Shown one piece after another: positions 1-6,794 of a DNA stretch of 9,524 nt. The DNA lies in contig CALWMQ010000058.1 of NCBI GenBank assembly GCA_944382025.1, positions 1-9,524 of the forward strand, in the 5' to 3' direction. The first letter of the stretch is position 1. The number at the start of each line of letters is the position of its first letter. Source of the DNA: an uncultured Clostridia bacterium. GTDB taxonomy: Bacteria; Bacillota; Clostridia; Oscillospirales; Acutalibacteraceae. The notes under the pieces were generated by a model. The model was given only the letters and a program-made list of their open reading frames with translations, ran no database searches and was not told the origin of the DNA. Both the position numbers and the translations under genes were made by a program.

Positions 1-567
1 GTATTTCAAAGCTATAGCCGCCCGAAACTCCGCGTCTTCTTCCCGGTATTCCGGCGAAGGTGCCGACCCGGGCATATAGGCAGCATACACCTGTTGAATG
101 GCGGCAAACAGTTTTTCCTGTCCTTTCCTATAAAAGAGATGATGTGCAAAACGAGCAAAGGTCCCGCCGCTTTTCAAGAGCCGGAAAACCCTCGTGTACC
201 CCTCTTCCTCCGGAATCCAGTGAAACGCCGAAGCCGAATAGATCAGGTCATAGCTTCCTTCCTCCGCTTCATATTTCTGAAAGTCCGCCTGAATCACCGT
301 AAAATTTGGGACGCCCTGAAATTTCTTGCGAACCAGGGCAACCAGTCGATTTCCCAGTTCCACTGCTGTTAGACTGCAACCCGTCGCCAGGATCGGGAGT
401 GTCGCATGCCCCGTACCAATCCCGATTTCCAAAACCCGGCTGGAAGGCGCAATAGAATGATAGGCAAACAGATCTTGATAAAGCTCCGGCACATAGCCGG
501 GACGCCATCGTTCAAAAGCCTCCGCCACCTGATTAAAGCATCCTGTCGGTCCGAAAGTTATTTTCAT
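1..567 (-). CDS. class I SAM-dependent methyltransferase, partial
   Basis: The reading frame is open from an ATG at 567 to the left edge of the window, giving the first 189 residues; the C-terminus is missing. Residues 45-56 (VLEIGIGTGHAT) are a standard SAM-binding motif I, E70 lies where the acidic residue binding the SAM ribose is expected, and D95 and the following SYDLIYSASAFHWI (105-118) match motifs II and III of the UbiE/Methyltransf_11 type. The substrate cannot be told; small-molecule methylation in the cytoplasm is the family norm. I chose 567 because AGGAGG lies 8 bases upstream; an in-frame ATG at 600 has no ribosome binding site. No convincing promoter is visible in 568-720, although a short inverted repeat (tttccg/cggaaa, 662-678) sits there. 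The gene lies past the hup terminator, so it is probably a separate transcription unit. Confidence 0.85.
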   Translation of the reverse strand, partial: MKITFGPTGCFNQVAEAFERWRPGYVPELYQDLFAYHSIAPSSRVLEIGIGTGHATLPILATGCSLTAVELGNRLVALVRKKFQGVPNFTVIQADFQKYEAEEGSYDLIYSASAFHWIPEEEGYTRVFRLLKSGGTFARFAHHLFYRKGQEKLFAAIQQVYAAYMPGSAPSPEYREEDAEFRAAIALKY

Positions 568-721
568 CTCATCCGCCTCCTGATATCGAAATCTTTCCAT
601 GCCACTATTCCGTTTTAGGGCATACCTTTCCAGCAGTATGGATTTATTCTTTGATTCTTGCTTTCCGTTCGGCGGAAAAACCAGGTATCTCATAGTCTCG
701 TACCGGCAATTTATGAATGTG

Positions 722-760
722 AAAAAAGGGTGCTGCAAAACATACGTTTTTGCAGTACCC
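722..760 (-). terminator. Rho-independent terminator of hup (mazG-hup operon)
   Basis: A 13-bp stem pairs 728-740 with 748-760 (one G-T pair) around a 7-base loop, and the run of six A at 722-727 becomes a U-tract on the minus strand. It begins 28 bases after the hup stop codon, so it ends the mazG-hup transcript and separates it from the methyltransferase. Confidence 0.9.
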
Positions 761-787
761 CTCTGTTTTCACCAACTGTGCAGCCGT

Positions 788-1063
788 TTATTTTGCCACG
801 GCATCCTTAAAGGATTTACCAGCTTTAAACACAGGCTGTTTGGAAGCGGGAATAGTAATGGCCTCCTTGGTGCGGGGATTACGGCCGGTTCTCTCACCAC
901 GCTCACGGATCTCAAAGGTGCCGAAGCCTACCAGCTGAACCTTGTCGCCAGCAGAAACCGCGTCAACCACAGCTTCCAGAACAGCAGAAACCGCTTTCTC
1001 AGCATCTTTCTTAGACAAACCGGTCTTCTCAGTAACAGCAGCAATCAGTTCCACTTTGTTCAT
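788..1063 (-). CDS. hup: HU family histone-like DNA-binding protein
   Basis: This 91-residue protein has the full HU length and fold pattern. The N-terminal helices start MNKVELIAAVTEKTGLSKKDA, and the signature region GFGTFEIRERGERTGRNPRT (47-66), with the proline-tipped DNA-binding arm at N62-P63, is intact, followed by the C-terminal FKAGKSFKDAVAK. HU dimers bind and bend DNA without sequence specificity and compact the nucleoid. The start at 1063 has GGAGG 10 bases upstream; an in-frame extension to 1237 would run back through mazG and has no support. It lies 55 bases after mazG and is most simply co-transcribed with it from the promoter near 2011-2039, ending at the hairpin at 722-760. 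Confidence 0.95.
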   Translation of the reverse strand: MNKVELIAAVTEKTGLSKKDAEKAVSAVLEAVVDAVSAGDKVQLVGFGTFEIRERGERTGRNPRTKEAITIPASKQPVFKAGKSFKDAVAK

Positions 1064-1095
1064 TTCAATTGTACCTCCAGTATTTTTATATTTAA

Positions 1096-1111
1096 GCGGA
1101 GCTCCCTCCGC
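1096..1111 (-). other. hairpin in the mazG-hup intergenic gap
   Basis: GCGGAG and CTCCGC form a perfect 6-bp GC-rich stem with a 4-base loop between the mazG stop and the hup ribosome binding site. What follows on the minus strand is A-rich rather than U-rich, so it does not look like a terminator. It could protect or mark a processed hup mRNA; that role is inferred. Confidence 0.45.
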
Positions 1112-1118
1112 GCGGACA

Positions 1119-1934
1119 CTATTTTGACGCTCCACGGACTTTTGCCTTAGCCTCCCGCCACAGTTCATCCAGCGTTTCCAGTCCCGCGTCGGACATATTG
1201 ATCTTCCGCTCTGCGGCCAGATGTTCCACCTCCGCAAACCGGCGGATAAACTTGTCAGTCGCGCCTGTCAGCGCCTGCTCCGCATCGGTCTTCGTAAACC
1301 GGGAAACGTTTACTACGGAAAACAGCAAATCACCCAGTTCCTCTTCCACCGCGGCCGAGTTTTCTGAAGCTAACGCCTCTCGGAACTCCGCCATCTCGCT
1401 GTCCATAGCGTCCAAAGCTCCGGAGACCTCCGGCCAATCGAACCCCACCCGTCGGGCACGGTTCTGGACTTTGGCGGCCCGCATAAGGGCTGGCAGGGAC
1501 CGCGGTGCTGCTTCCAGTAGTTCCCTCTGTGTCTTGTTGCCTTTGGTTTTTCGTTTAATGGCGTCCCAGTTCTGCAGCACCTGCCCGGAACTGTCCACTA
1601 TTACTTCCCCGAATACATGGGGATGACGGATAATCAGCTTTTTGCAAATCCCGTCCACCACATCACCAAACTGGAAGGTCCCTTTTTCCTCCTCAATCTG
1701 GGAGTGGAACACTATCTGAAGCAAGACGTCCCCCAGCTCCTCCTGGAGCCCAGCTGTATCCTCCTGATTGATTGCCTCAATAACCTCATGAGTTTCTTCC
1801 AAAAAATCGGTACGAATACTCTGGTGAGTCTGTTCCCGATCCCAGGGGCAGCCCATGGGAGACCGGAGCAATGCCATAATCTGGAGCAGATCCTCCATTG
1901 TATAGCGGTCTTTCTTGTCAAAGGAAACAGCCAT
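1119..1934 (-). CDS. mazG: nucleoside triphosphate pyrophosphohydrolase MazG
   Basis: This 271-residue protein matches full-length two-domain MazG (about 260 residues in E. coli). MazG hydrolyses NTPs and dNTPs to monophosphates and pyrophosphate and is linked to removal of aberrant nucleotides and to stringent-response control. Both all-alpha repeats carry the metal-binding acidic pattern: E46/E47/E50 with E65/E66/D69 in the first, and E180/E183 with E197-E199/D202 in the second. The conserved opening LRSPMGCPWDREQTHQS (23-39) and the linker RHPHVFGE (103-110) are present. The start at 1934 has a modest GAGG about 10 bases upstream; a later ATG (codon 13) is less likely because the family keeps an N-terminal extension there. 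It is the first gene of a mazG-hup unit with its own strong promoter; a mazG-hup pair is common in clostridia. Confidence 0.95.
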   Translation of the reverse strand: MAVSFDKKDRYTMEDLLQIMALLRSPMGCPWDREQTHQSIRTDFLEETHEVIEAINQEDTAGLQEELGDVLLQIVFHSQIEEEKGTFQFGDVVDGICKKLIIRHPHVFGEVIVDSSGQVLQNWDAIKRKTKGNKTQRELLEAAPRSLPALMRAAKVQNRARRVGFDWPEVSGALDAMDSEMAEFREALASENSAAVEEELGDLLFSVVNVSRFTKTDAEQALTGATDKFIRRFAEVEHLAAERKINMSDAGLETLDELWREAKAKVRGASK

Positions 1935-2010
1935 ACTCGATGCCTCACAGACCAGCCGTACCGGGACGGTAATCTGCCGCCGGCCCGACTCAAGGATTTA
2001 CAACATGCTT

Positions 2011-2039
2011 ATATTACCCTATTTCTCCGACTTTTTCAA
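2011..2039 (-). promoter_or_regulatory. sigma-A promoter for mazG-hup
   Basis: On the minus strand TTGAAA (2034-2039) is followed by exactly 17 bases and then TAATAT (2011-2016). Transcription would start near 2004 and leave a leader of about 70 bases before the mazG ATG at 1934. Confidence 0.8.
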
Positions 2040-2072
2040 GCCATTTGTGCAATTTTTCCCCGCTGAAACACA

Positions 2073-2113
2073 GAAAACCGGTTTTGGGGGCCAATATTCC
2101 CTTGAAAGCCGGT
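2073..2113 (-). terminator. probable terminator after the deaminase gene
   Basis: About 24 bases past the deaminase stop, 2077-2085 can pair with 2105-2113 (ACCGG/CCGGT core, TTT/AAA extension, one mismatch on the minus-strand transcript), with a possible GGG/CCC pairing inside. It is followed on the minus strand by TTTTC. The stem is imperfect and the U-tract short, so the call is moderate. It fits the gap between this operon and the mazG promoter. Confidence 0.5.
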
Positions 2114-2136
2114 CATTTTGCCAGTTTTCCCAGAAT

Positions 2137-3423
2137 TTACCTCTCTAAAATTTTGTTCACGGCCTGAACCGCTTCCCAGCGGATTTTCTCTATATCCAAG
2201 CCTGGGAATTCGCCGTTCCGATACACTACCCTTCCATCCGCCATCGTCAGGGCTACCACGGATCCGTTAGCGGCATACAGGAGATTCGACAGGGCCGAAT
2301 GGCATGGGGTCATCAGGGTGCGGCGGGTATCCAGTATTACCAAATCCGCCCGGAATCCTTCCCGGATATCCCCGCAATCCTCCCGCCCTTGGGACAGAGC
2401 GCCCTGCCGGGTAGCCATAAACAGGGTCTCCCCAGCGGGAAGCGCCAAAGGATCACGGGCTATTCCCTTAGCCAGAAGGGTAGCTGTACGCATCTCCTCG
2501 AACATATCCAGGGAATTATTGCTGGCCGCGGAATCGGTGCCAATCGCTACCGGGATACCCATCTTTCTCAGTTTGGGCACCGGGGCAATTCCGCTGGCCA
2601 GCTTCAGATTGCTCTTGGCGCAGTGGGCCACTGTCACCGGATGCGCCGCCAGAATCTCCATATCCGGCTGGGTAAGCCAGACACAATGTGCGGCGGTCAC
2701 CGGGCGATCCAACACCCCGGATTCCTCCATCACGCGGGCCGGTGTTTTTCCGTGGCGGCCCACACACTCCAACTGTTCTTTTCTTGTCTCAGACAGATGC
2801 ACCTGTAGCCGGGCATGATACCGGGCCGCAAAGTTCGCCGCATCGTAAAGAATATCCGGACGAGTGGTGTATTCCGAATGGGGGGCAACATCAATCAGGA
2901 TCCGACCGTCTCCTGCCCCGTGGACAGTAGCGAACAGTTCCTCCATTTCCCGGCAGGCGGGCAGGTTGGAAAATTTCTGCCCCGGATCAAAACAACTGAT
3001 GCCCCGGCCAATATTGGCCTTGATCCCGCACTCTAGAGCGGCACGGGCAACGCTGTCACAAAAGCAGTACATATCCGAAAAGGATGTCGTACCTGTGGAA
3101 AGCATTTCCGCCATTCCCAACAGGCTGCCCCAATATACCGCATCGGCGGTCAGCTTATCCTCAAAGGGGAAAATCCGGTCAAACAGCCAAGTATCCAGAG
3201 GCAAATCATCTCCATACCCCCGCATCAAGGTCATGGGGACATGGGTATGGCTGTTAACCAGCCCCGGCATCAAAACCCCATGAGTCCCATCAATCCGTTC
3301 TCCCCAGTCCCCCTGAGGCGCTTCGGTTCCCAAATACCGAATAAAGGCCCCTTGGGTCCCTACATATCGGCCGGGCAGGAGGGTACCGTCCGCCTGCACC
3401 ACCGTAATCTTCTCAAACAGCAT
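2137..3423 (-). CDS. mtaD: 5-methylthioadenosine/S-adenosylhomocysteine deaminase (amidohydrolase)
   Basis: This 428-residue protein is a complete metal-dependent amidohydrolase of the MTA/SAH deaminase group, which converts methylthioadenosine and S-adenosylhomocysteine to their inosine forms and releases ammonia. The zinc-site residues expected from the structurally studied Thermotoga enzyme are all present: H59 and H61 (NSHTH), H209 with catalytic E212 (HLSE), H246 (TAAHC) and D297 (GTDSAASNN). The MRGYGDDLPLDTWL stretch (67-80) after the HTH motif is characteristic of this group. The ATG at 3423 has GAGGAGG just upstream, only 21 bases after the phosphorylase stop, so the two are translated from one mRNA. 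Related chlorohydrolase/guanine deaminase activities are possible, but motif spacing and the neighbouring phosphorylase favour MTA/SAH deamination. Confidence 0.9.
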   Translation of the reverse strand: MLFEKITVVQADGTLLPGRYVGTQGAFIRYLGTEAPQGDWGERIDGTHGVLMPGLVNSHTHVPMTLMRGYGDDLPLDTWLFDRIFPFEDKLTADAVYWGSLLGMAEMLSTGTTSFSDMYCFCDSVARAALECGIKANIGRGISCFDPGQKFSNLPACREMEELFATVHGAGDGRILIDVAPHSEYTTRPDILYDAANFAARYHARLQVHLSETRKEQLECVGRHGKTPARVMEESGVLDRPVTAAHCVWLTQPDMEILAAHPVTVAHCAKSNLKLASGIAPVPKLRKMGIPVAIGTDSAASNNSLDMFEEMRTATLLAKGIARDPLALPAGETLFMATRQGALSQGREDCGDIREGFRADLVILDTRRTLMTPCHSALSNLLYAANGSVVALTMADGRVVYRNGEFPGLDIEKIRWEAVQAVNKILER

Positions 3424-3444
3424 AAAGGATCGTCCTCCTCTTCC

Positions 3445-4281
3445 CTACAGCGCCGCGGCAATACCCCGCATTAAGCGGCAGAAGTTGTCCGCCGCCAAGG
3501 CGGCGTTCTGCGTGACCTCCTGGTCGCTAACCAAGGTACCGGGAACCATACCTGCCGCCAGATTGGTGATACAGGAGATTCCCAGCACCTCCAGCCCACA
3601 TTGGGAAGCAGCGATAGCCTCCGCCACAGTGGACATTCCAACAGCGTCCCCGCCAAGCAGACGGATAGCCCGGATTTCCGCCGGCGTTTCGAACTGCGGG
3701 CCTGCCATAAAAAAGTAGGTTCCCTCCCGCAGAGGGATGCCCAGCCGGGCAGCGCAGTCCCTGGCGGTTTGGCGAAGGGCTGGGGAATAGGCATGGGTCA
3801 TGTCGAAAAATCGCTGACCCAGCCGAGAATCTATCGCCCCGCGGCTAGGGCTTTCAGCGCACAGCTTGATATGGTCGGCAATCAGCATCAGATCTCCTAC
3901 CTGAAAGCCTTCGTTAACCCCTCCCGCGGCATTGGTCAGCACCAGCTTTTTGACGCCCAGCAAATACATCACTCGTACATAGAAGGCTACCGTCTCCATA
4001 TCGTAACCCTCATAATAATGGAACCGTCCGCTGAGTACCGCTGTCGGCCGGCCCTCCAGCTGTCCGATTTTCAGCAGCCCCGCATGGGATTCCACCGTGG
4101 AACGGGGAAAGCCTGGAATTTCCTCATAGGGCAGGGTTACAGCCTTTGTCATCTCATCAGCCAAACGGCCCAGGCCGGATCCCAGTACCATACAGATCTC
4201 CGGTAAAGGTTGCCCACCTTGTTCGGCCCTCTGCCGGATAAAATCTGCCGCCCTTTCGTACTGCTCAAACGGGATCACCAT
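3445..4281 (-). CDS. punA: purine nucleoside phosphorylase, trimeric (inosine/guanosine) type
   Basis: This 278-residue protein matches the trimeric PNP family, which splits inosine and guanosine with phosphate into base plus ribose-1-phosphate. It keeps the phosphate-binding GSGLG (34-38), the GRFHYYEGY segment (85-93), TNAAGG (116-121), FMAGPQFETPAEIR (191-204) and GMSTV (215-219). E198 and N240 (ITN) correspond to human PNP E201 and N243, the pair that selects 6-oxopurines, so adenosine is an unlikely substrate. I start at 4281 because AGGAG lies 7-8 bases upstream; an in-frame ATG at 4302 lies at the U-tract of the preceding terminator and lacks a ribosome binding site. It is followed after 21 bases by the MTA/SAH deaminase. 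Its substrate may include methylthioinosine, which is an inference from this pairing. Confidence 0.93.
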   Translation of the reverse strand: MVIPFEQYERAADFIRQRAEQGGQPLPEICMVLGSGLGRLADEMTKAVTLPYEEIPGFPRSTVESHAGLLKIGQLEGRPTAVLSGRFHYYEGYDMETVAFYVRVMYLLGVKKLVLTNAAGGVNEGFQVGDLMLIADHIKLCAESPSRGAIDSRLGQRFFDMTHAYSPALRQTARDCAARLGIPLREGTYFFMAGPQFETPAEIRAIRLLGGDAVGMSTVAEAIAASQCGLEVLGISCITNLAAGMVPGTLVSDQEVTQNAALAADNFCRLMRGIAAAL

Positions 4282-4301
4282 ACACCCTCTCCTTTCAGGC
4301 A

Positions 4302-4335
4302 TAAAAATAGGGGTTCAATTCCATGAACCCCTATT
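4302..4335 (-). terminator. Rho-independent terminator after the zinc-ribbon gene
   Basis: A perfect 12-bp stem pairs 4306-4317 with 4324-4335 around a 6-base loop, and on the minus strand it runs into TTTTTAT. It lies 17 bases after the zinc-ribbon stop and ends only about 20 bases before the phosphorylase start codon, immediately before that gene's ribosome binding site. That leaves no room for a normal downstream promoter, so it may work as a partial terminator or attenuator. Confidence 0.9.
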
Positions 4336-4352
4336 CAATAGTTTACACGAGT

Positions 4353-4760
4353 TTATGCGTCATTTTCCTTCTGATCGGGATCCTCCGCCTTTACTGTTTC
4401 CTCAGACAACTTGGATCCGCACTTTTTGCAAAACAGGGAATCATCGGTATTGATGGTGCCGCACACTTTACACCGTACCTGGTCGCTGTACTCCAGAACC
4501 TTACTGCGCAGGGTCTCCAGCTTAACGTACTGATCATCAATTTTAGCCATACATTCCTCAATCATGGCGGCAGAGTCCTGATTGGCCTTCCGGCTGTCAT
4601 AAACCAGGCGTCCCAGCCCTTCCAAAGTAGAGGAGATTTCCCGTTCGGTGTCGGCCATTTCCATCTTCAGTTTGGTGACTTCCACAAACTCCGAGGTCTT
4701 TTTTCCCGCGGTCTCCGCCACGCATTTGGCTTTGTTTAAAACATCTTCAAATGTTCCCAT
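4353..4760 (-). CDS. small coiled-coil protein with C-terminal zinc ribbon
   Basis: I do not recognise a named family. The 135-residue protein has a charged, heptad-rich helical N-terminal part (about 1-95: runs such as VTKLKMEMADTEREISSTLEGLG) and a compact C-terminal zinc ribbon whose four cysteines are C97, C100, C111 and C114 (CKVC...CKKC). The tail (118-135) is acidic and probably disordered. No signal peptide or membrane segment is seen, so it should be cytoplasmic. Similar coil-plus-ribbon proteins occur in clostridia without assigned function; oligomerisation through the coil and a structural zinc are inferred. The ATG at 4760 has GAGGAG 9 bases upstream. It has a near-consensus promoter and a strong terminator, so it can be expressed as a well-transcribed single-gene unit, possibly with leakage into the phosphorylase operon. 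Confidence 0.8.
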   Translation of the reverse strand: MGTFEDVLNKAKCVAETAGKKTSEFVEVTKLKMEMADTEREISSTLEGLGRLVYDSRKANQDSAAMIEECMAKIDDQYVKLETLRSKVLEYSDQVRCKVCGTINTDDSLFCKKCGSKLSEETVKAEDPDQKENDA

Positions 4761-4795
4761 GGTTTTATACTCCTCTCATCATTGGGTTTATTTCT

Positions 4796-4824
4796 ATTAT
4801 AGTCGGCTTCTCATCAGAAAGCAA
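4796..4824 (-). promoter_or_regulatory. strong sigma-A promoter for the zinc-ribbon gene
   Basis: Minus-strand TTGCTT (4819-4824), a 17-base spacer and a perfect TATAAT (4796-4801) precede the ATG at 4760 with a leader of about 30 bases. It is also the only clear sigma-A promoter upstream of the phosphorylase-deaminase genes, which would be reached by readthrough. Confidence 0.85.
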
Positions 4825-4968
4825 TGAAAAATCTATGAATTTCCAATGAAGATTGCCTGGCTTATTCGGAGGACACCGATCCCGGGAAGGCCCAGCCGCC
4901 CACTTCTCTATGGGTGTCTGTGCCTGTATATACCAGCCCTTTTTCCGAAGCCGGTACCACGGTTATTT

Positions 4969-5922
4969 TCAAGAATACCGGCCGCCTCCCAGAAACTCCC
5001 TCAGCATGGAATCTTCCGGCACCAGCTCCGGACCAATAGGTGTAAACCGGCGCAGGGCCGTTTTCAGCTGTTCAACCGTTTCCCTATCCGGGCAATCCTC
5101 CCCCGCCTGTTCCAGCAACGGCAACAGCTGAGGCCCCAGCACACATGGTTCATAGGCATGGGTGGTATCCAGAATGATATCGGCGGTGTCCACATACGGG
5201 AACATATATAGGTTTTCCCCTCGTACCACCTGAGGCCACATCTTCAGGGTGTCCGCTACAGGGCTGCCCCGGAACCGCTCGTCACGAAGCATTCGCCGCA
5301 CCAGCCGGAGGCTCCTCCGGGCCAGCAACTTATCCGATCCGTCATATATGGGCGTGACGGTATTGATAAAAATTTTATACAGGCTGTCGGTAGACAGATG
5401 TTCCTCAAAAATCGGGTTTAAGGCGTGGATCCCCTCAAAAATCACCACCGAATCGCTGCCCATCACCAATTCCCGGGTGGTCTCCGCCGGACGTCCGGTC
5501 ACAAAATCAAAAATGGGGAGCTGGGTACGTCCTGCATATACCAGATCCTGCATGCAACCCTGCAGTTTGCGCAGATCCAAGGCCTCCAGGGATTCATAGT
5601 CATAGCTGCCGTCCTCCAGCACCGGTGCCAGTTCCCGTCCACGGTAAAAATCATCGATGGATACGGTATGGGCATCCACGCCGATTTCCCGCAGGGCGTC
5701 CCGTAGCAGCAAGGCAGTAGTGGTTTTGCCCGAAGAGGTAGGACCACACAGCATGACGATCCGCCGTTTATTTAGATGTACTGCCAGGAAACGGGACAAC
5801 CGGTTCACCTCATCGATATACCGCTGGTTTTCTTCCTCCGCGAAGGAAGCGGGATCGCGGTATGCCCGCCTGTTAATCTCTTCCAGCTGCAGACCGCGGC
5901 GCTGGTAAAAATTCTTCATCAT
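4969..5922 (-). CDS. uridine kinase-family nucleoside kinase
   Basis: This 317-residue protein is a P-loop kinase of the uridine kinase/phosphoribulokinase family. The Walker A loop is GPTSSGKT (60-67), the substrate/metal region is SIDDFYRG (88-95) followed by an acidic YDYESLEALDL (107-117, equivalent to the FDHPDAFD segment of Udk), and VVIFEGIHAL (159-168) is the Walker B-like strand. The expected reaction is ATP-dependent phosphorylation of a nucleoside such as uridine or cytidine, but the family is broad and the substrate is not fixed by what I can see. Clostridia often carry longer paralogues with N-terminal TGS and tRNA-synthetase-like domains; this one has only about 50 residues before the P-loop. 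The ATG at 5922 has AGGAG 7 bases upstream and is preferred over the adjacent ATG at 5919. No terminator is evident downstream (4845-4968). Confidence 0.85.
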   Translation of the reverse strand: MMKNFYQRRGLQLEEINRRAYRDPASFAEEENQRYIDEVNRLSRFLAVHLNKRRIVMLCGPTSSGKTTTALLLRDALREIGVDAHTVSIDDFYRGRELAPVLEDGSYDYESLEALDLRKLQGCMQDLVYAGRTQLPIFDFVTGRPAETTRELVMGSDSVVIFEGIHALNPIFEEHLSTDSLYKIFINTVTPIYDGSDKLLARRSLRLVRRMLRDERFRGSPVADTLKMWPQVVRGENLYMFPYVDTADIILDTTHAYEPCVLGPQLLPLLEQAGEDCPDRETVEQLKTALRRFTPIGPELVPEDSMLREFLGGGRYS

Positions 5923-6022
5923 GGTTTTACTCCTTTCTTCCGGGCAAATTCCAACCCAAGGGGATATCCGCGGATGATCCTATTCCGATTCTGGCCGCCC
6001 GTCTTTTACATCCAGAAACGCT

Positions 6023-6040
6023 TTCTGTATTGATACAGAA
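6023..6040. promoter_or_regulatory. 18-bp palindrome, operator-like
   Basis: TTCTGTAT and ATACAGAA are perfect inverted 8-bp arms around a TG centre, about 100 bases upstream of the kinase start. The size and symmetry suit a dimeric repressor site, or a leader-RNA hairpin. No regulator is encoded nearby, so the function is unassigned. Confidence 0.45.
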
Positions 6041-6129
6041 CCACCGGTATACTGTTTTATAACTATACTATTATGCACAGTGCAGAGTATGGGAATCCGT
6101 CCCTGTTTATGCCTACATGCTTTGTTTTC

Positions 6130-6158
6130 AGAGTATCCTTTTCCCATTCCGCTGTCAA
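6130..6158 (-). promoter_or_regulatory. possible kinase promoter
   Basis: On the minus strand a perfect TTGACA (6153-6158) is followed by 17 bases and then TACTCT (6130-6135), a weak -10 element with T, A and final T conserved. The leader to the kinase ATG would be about 200 bases and would contain the 18-bp palindrome. Confidence 0.35.
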
Positions 6159-6241
6159 CTGTTCTGAAAATAATTTGCGGATTGTTTACTATTGAGACAA
6201 ACTTATGGGATACTTTACAGAACAGGGCTTTGAAAAGTTTC

Positions 6242-6294
6242 ATAACAAATACAGGAAAGGGTATTCCTTTCCTGTAAAAAGTAAAATTTGTTAT
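6242..6294 (-). terminator. bulged two-part inverted repeat, probable terminator of the acetyltransferase gene
   Basis: The inner stem pairs ACAGGAAAGG (6251-6260) with CCTTTCCTGT (6266-6275) around a 5-base loop. An outer 9-bp pair (6242-6250 with 6286-6294) encloses it with a 10-base bulge and includes the acetyltransferase stop codon. On the minus strand the inner hairpin is followed by ATTTGTTAT, a poor U-tract; on the plus strand the whole structure is followed by TTTTT. Termination is likely, direction less certain. Confidence 0.5.
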
Positions 6295-6794
6295 TTTTTA
6301 ATTCTTACATAATATTTATGTTCATCTTCATATTTGATGTATCCGCCATTATGTAACATCACTTTGAGTGAAGCAAGATTGTCCTTATTTACACGTAAAT
6401 ATATTTCATCCTCGGGAATAATTGTTCTTGCTATTGCCAGTGCCAGTCCAAGCCCTTCTTTAGCAAATCCTTGTCCTCTAAATCTCTTTTCAATAAAATA
6501 TCCTATGTGTCCCCCACCTGTTCGTAAAGATTCACAAAGATAATGCCGTATACGAAATTGTCCTACAATTTCATTATCATTCCACAAAAATAAAAATGTT
6601 TCCGGTACAAAACCATCAGGTAAATTTTCTCCTTTTGCGAATGCAATCATTTCCTTTAAGGCTTTATTTTCAAAATCTTCACGAGTGATGCCATTCCATT
6701 TGTTTGTTAAACCATTTTCGTCAATAGGCATATCACGGACAAATAAGAACTCTTTTTCAATATCCGTATAATTTATTTCTTTCAAATACAACAT
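6291..6794 (-). CDS. GNAT family N-acetyltransferase (COG3981-like)
   Basis: This 167-residue protein has the GNAT fold signature: a beta-strand with FLFLWNDNEIVGQFRIRHYL (67-86), then the acetyl-CoA-binding stretch GGHIGYFIEKRFRGQGFAKEGL (94-115) with R-x-x-G-x-G/A-like RGQGFA, and the C-terminal VNKDNLASLKVMLHNGGY (135-152). The arrangement (FVPETF, IRHYL, GGHIGY, KDN-AS) resembles the uncharacterised COG3981 acetyltransferases; the acceptor substrate is unknown. I use the ATG at 6794, which has GAGGTG 7-9 bases upstream; the in-frame extension to 6911 is low-complexity AT-rich sequence overlapping promoter-like elements. The gene is far richer in A and T than its neighbours and stands alone between gene-poor flanks, which points to horizontal acquisition. 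Confidence 0.85.
   Translation of the reverse strand: MLYLKEINYTDIEKEFLFVRDMPIDENGLTNKWNGITREDFENKALKEMIAFAKGENLPDGFVPETFLFLWNDNEIVGQFRIRHYLCESLRTGGGHIGYFIEKRFRGQGFAKEGLGLALAIARTIIPEDEIYLRVNKDNLASLKVMLHNGGYIKYEDEHKYYVRIKK

Larger units (their letters stand above)
5923..6290. other. intergenic region between kinase and acetyltransferase
   Basis: I see no credible gene here. The only long minus-strand frame (5980-6243) has no ribosome binding site or recognisable domain. The stretch holds a candidate promoter for the kinase, an 18-bp palindrome, an inverted repeat tgcac/gtgca at 6074-6084, an 8-bp inverted repeat (ctgttctg 6159-6166 with cagaacag 6218-6225), and the hairpin region at 6242-6294. 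Base composition becomes AT-rich from about 6050 onward. Confidence 0.6.

Noticed and set aside
4845..4968. Possible terminator after the kinase gene
   Set aside because: Only short stems (3-4 bp) without a following U-tract were found on the minus strand.
5980..6243. Minus-strand 87-codon frame upstream of the kinase
   Set aside because: No ribosome binding site, no domain, and it overlaps the candidate promoter, the 18-bp palindrome and other inverted repeats.
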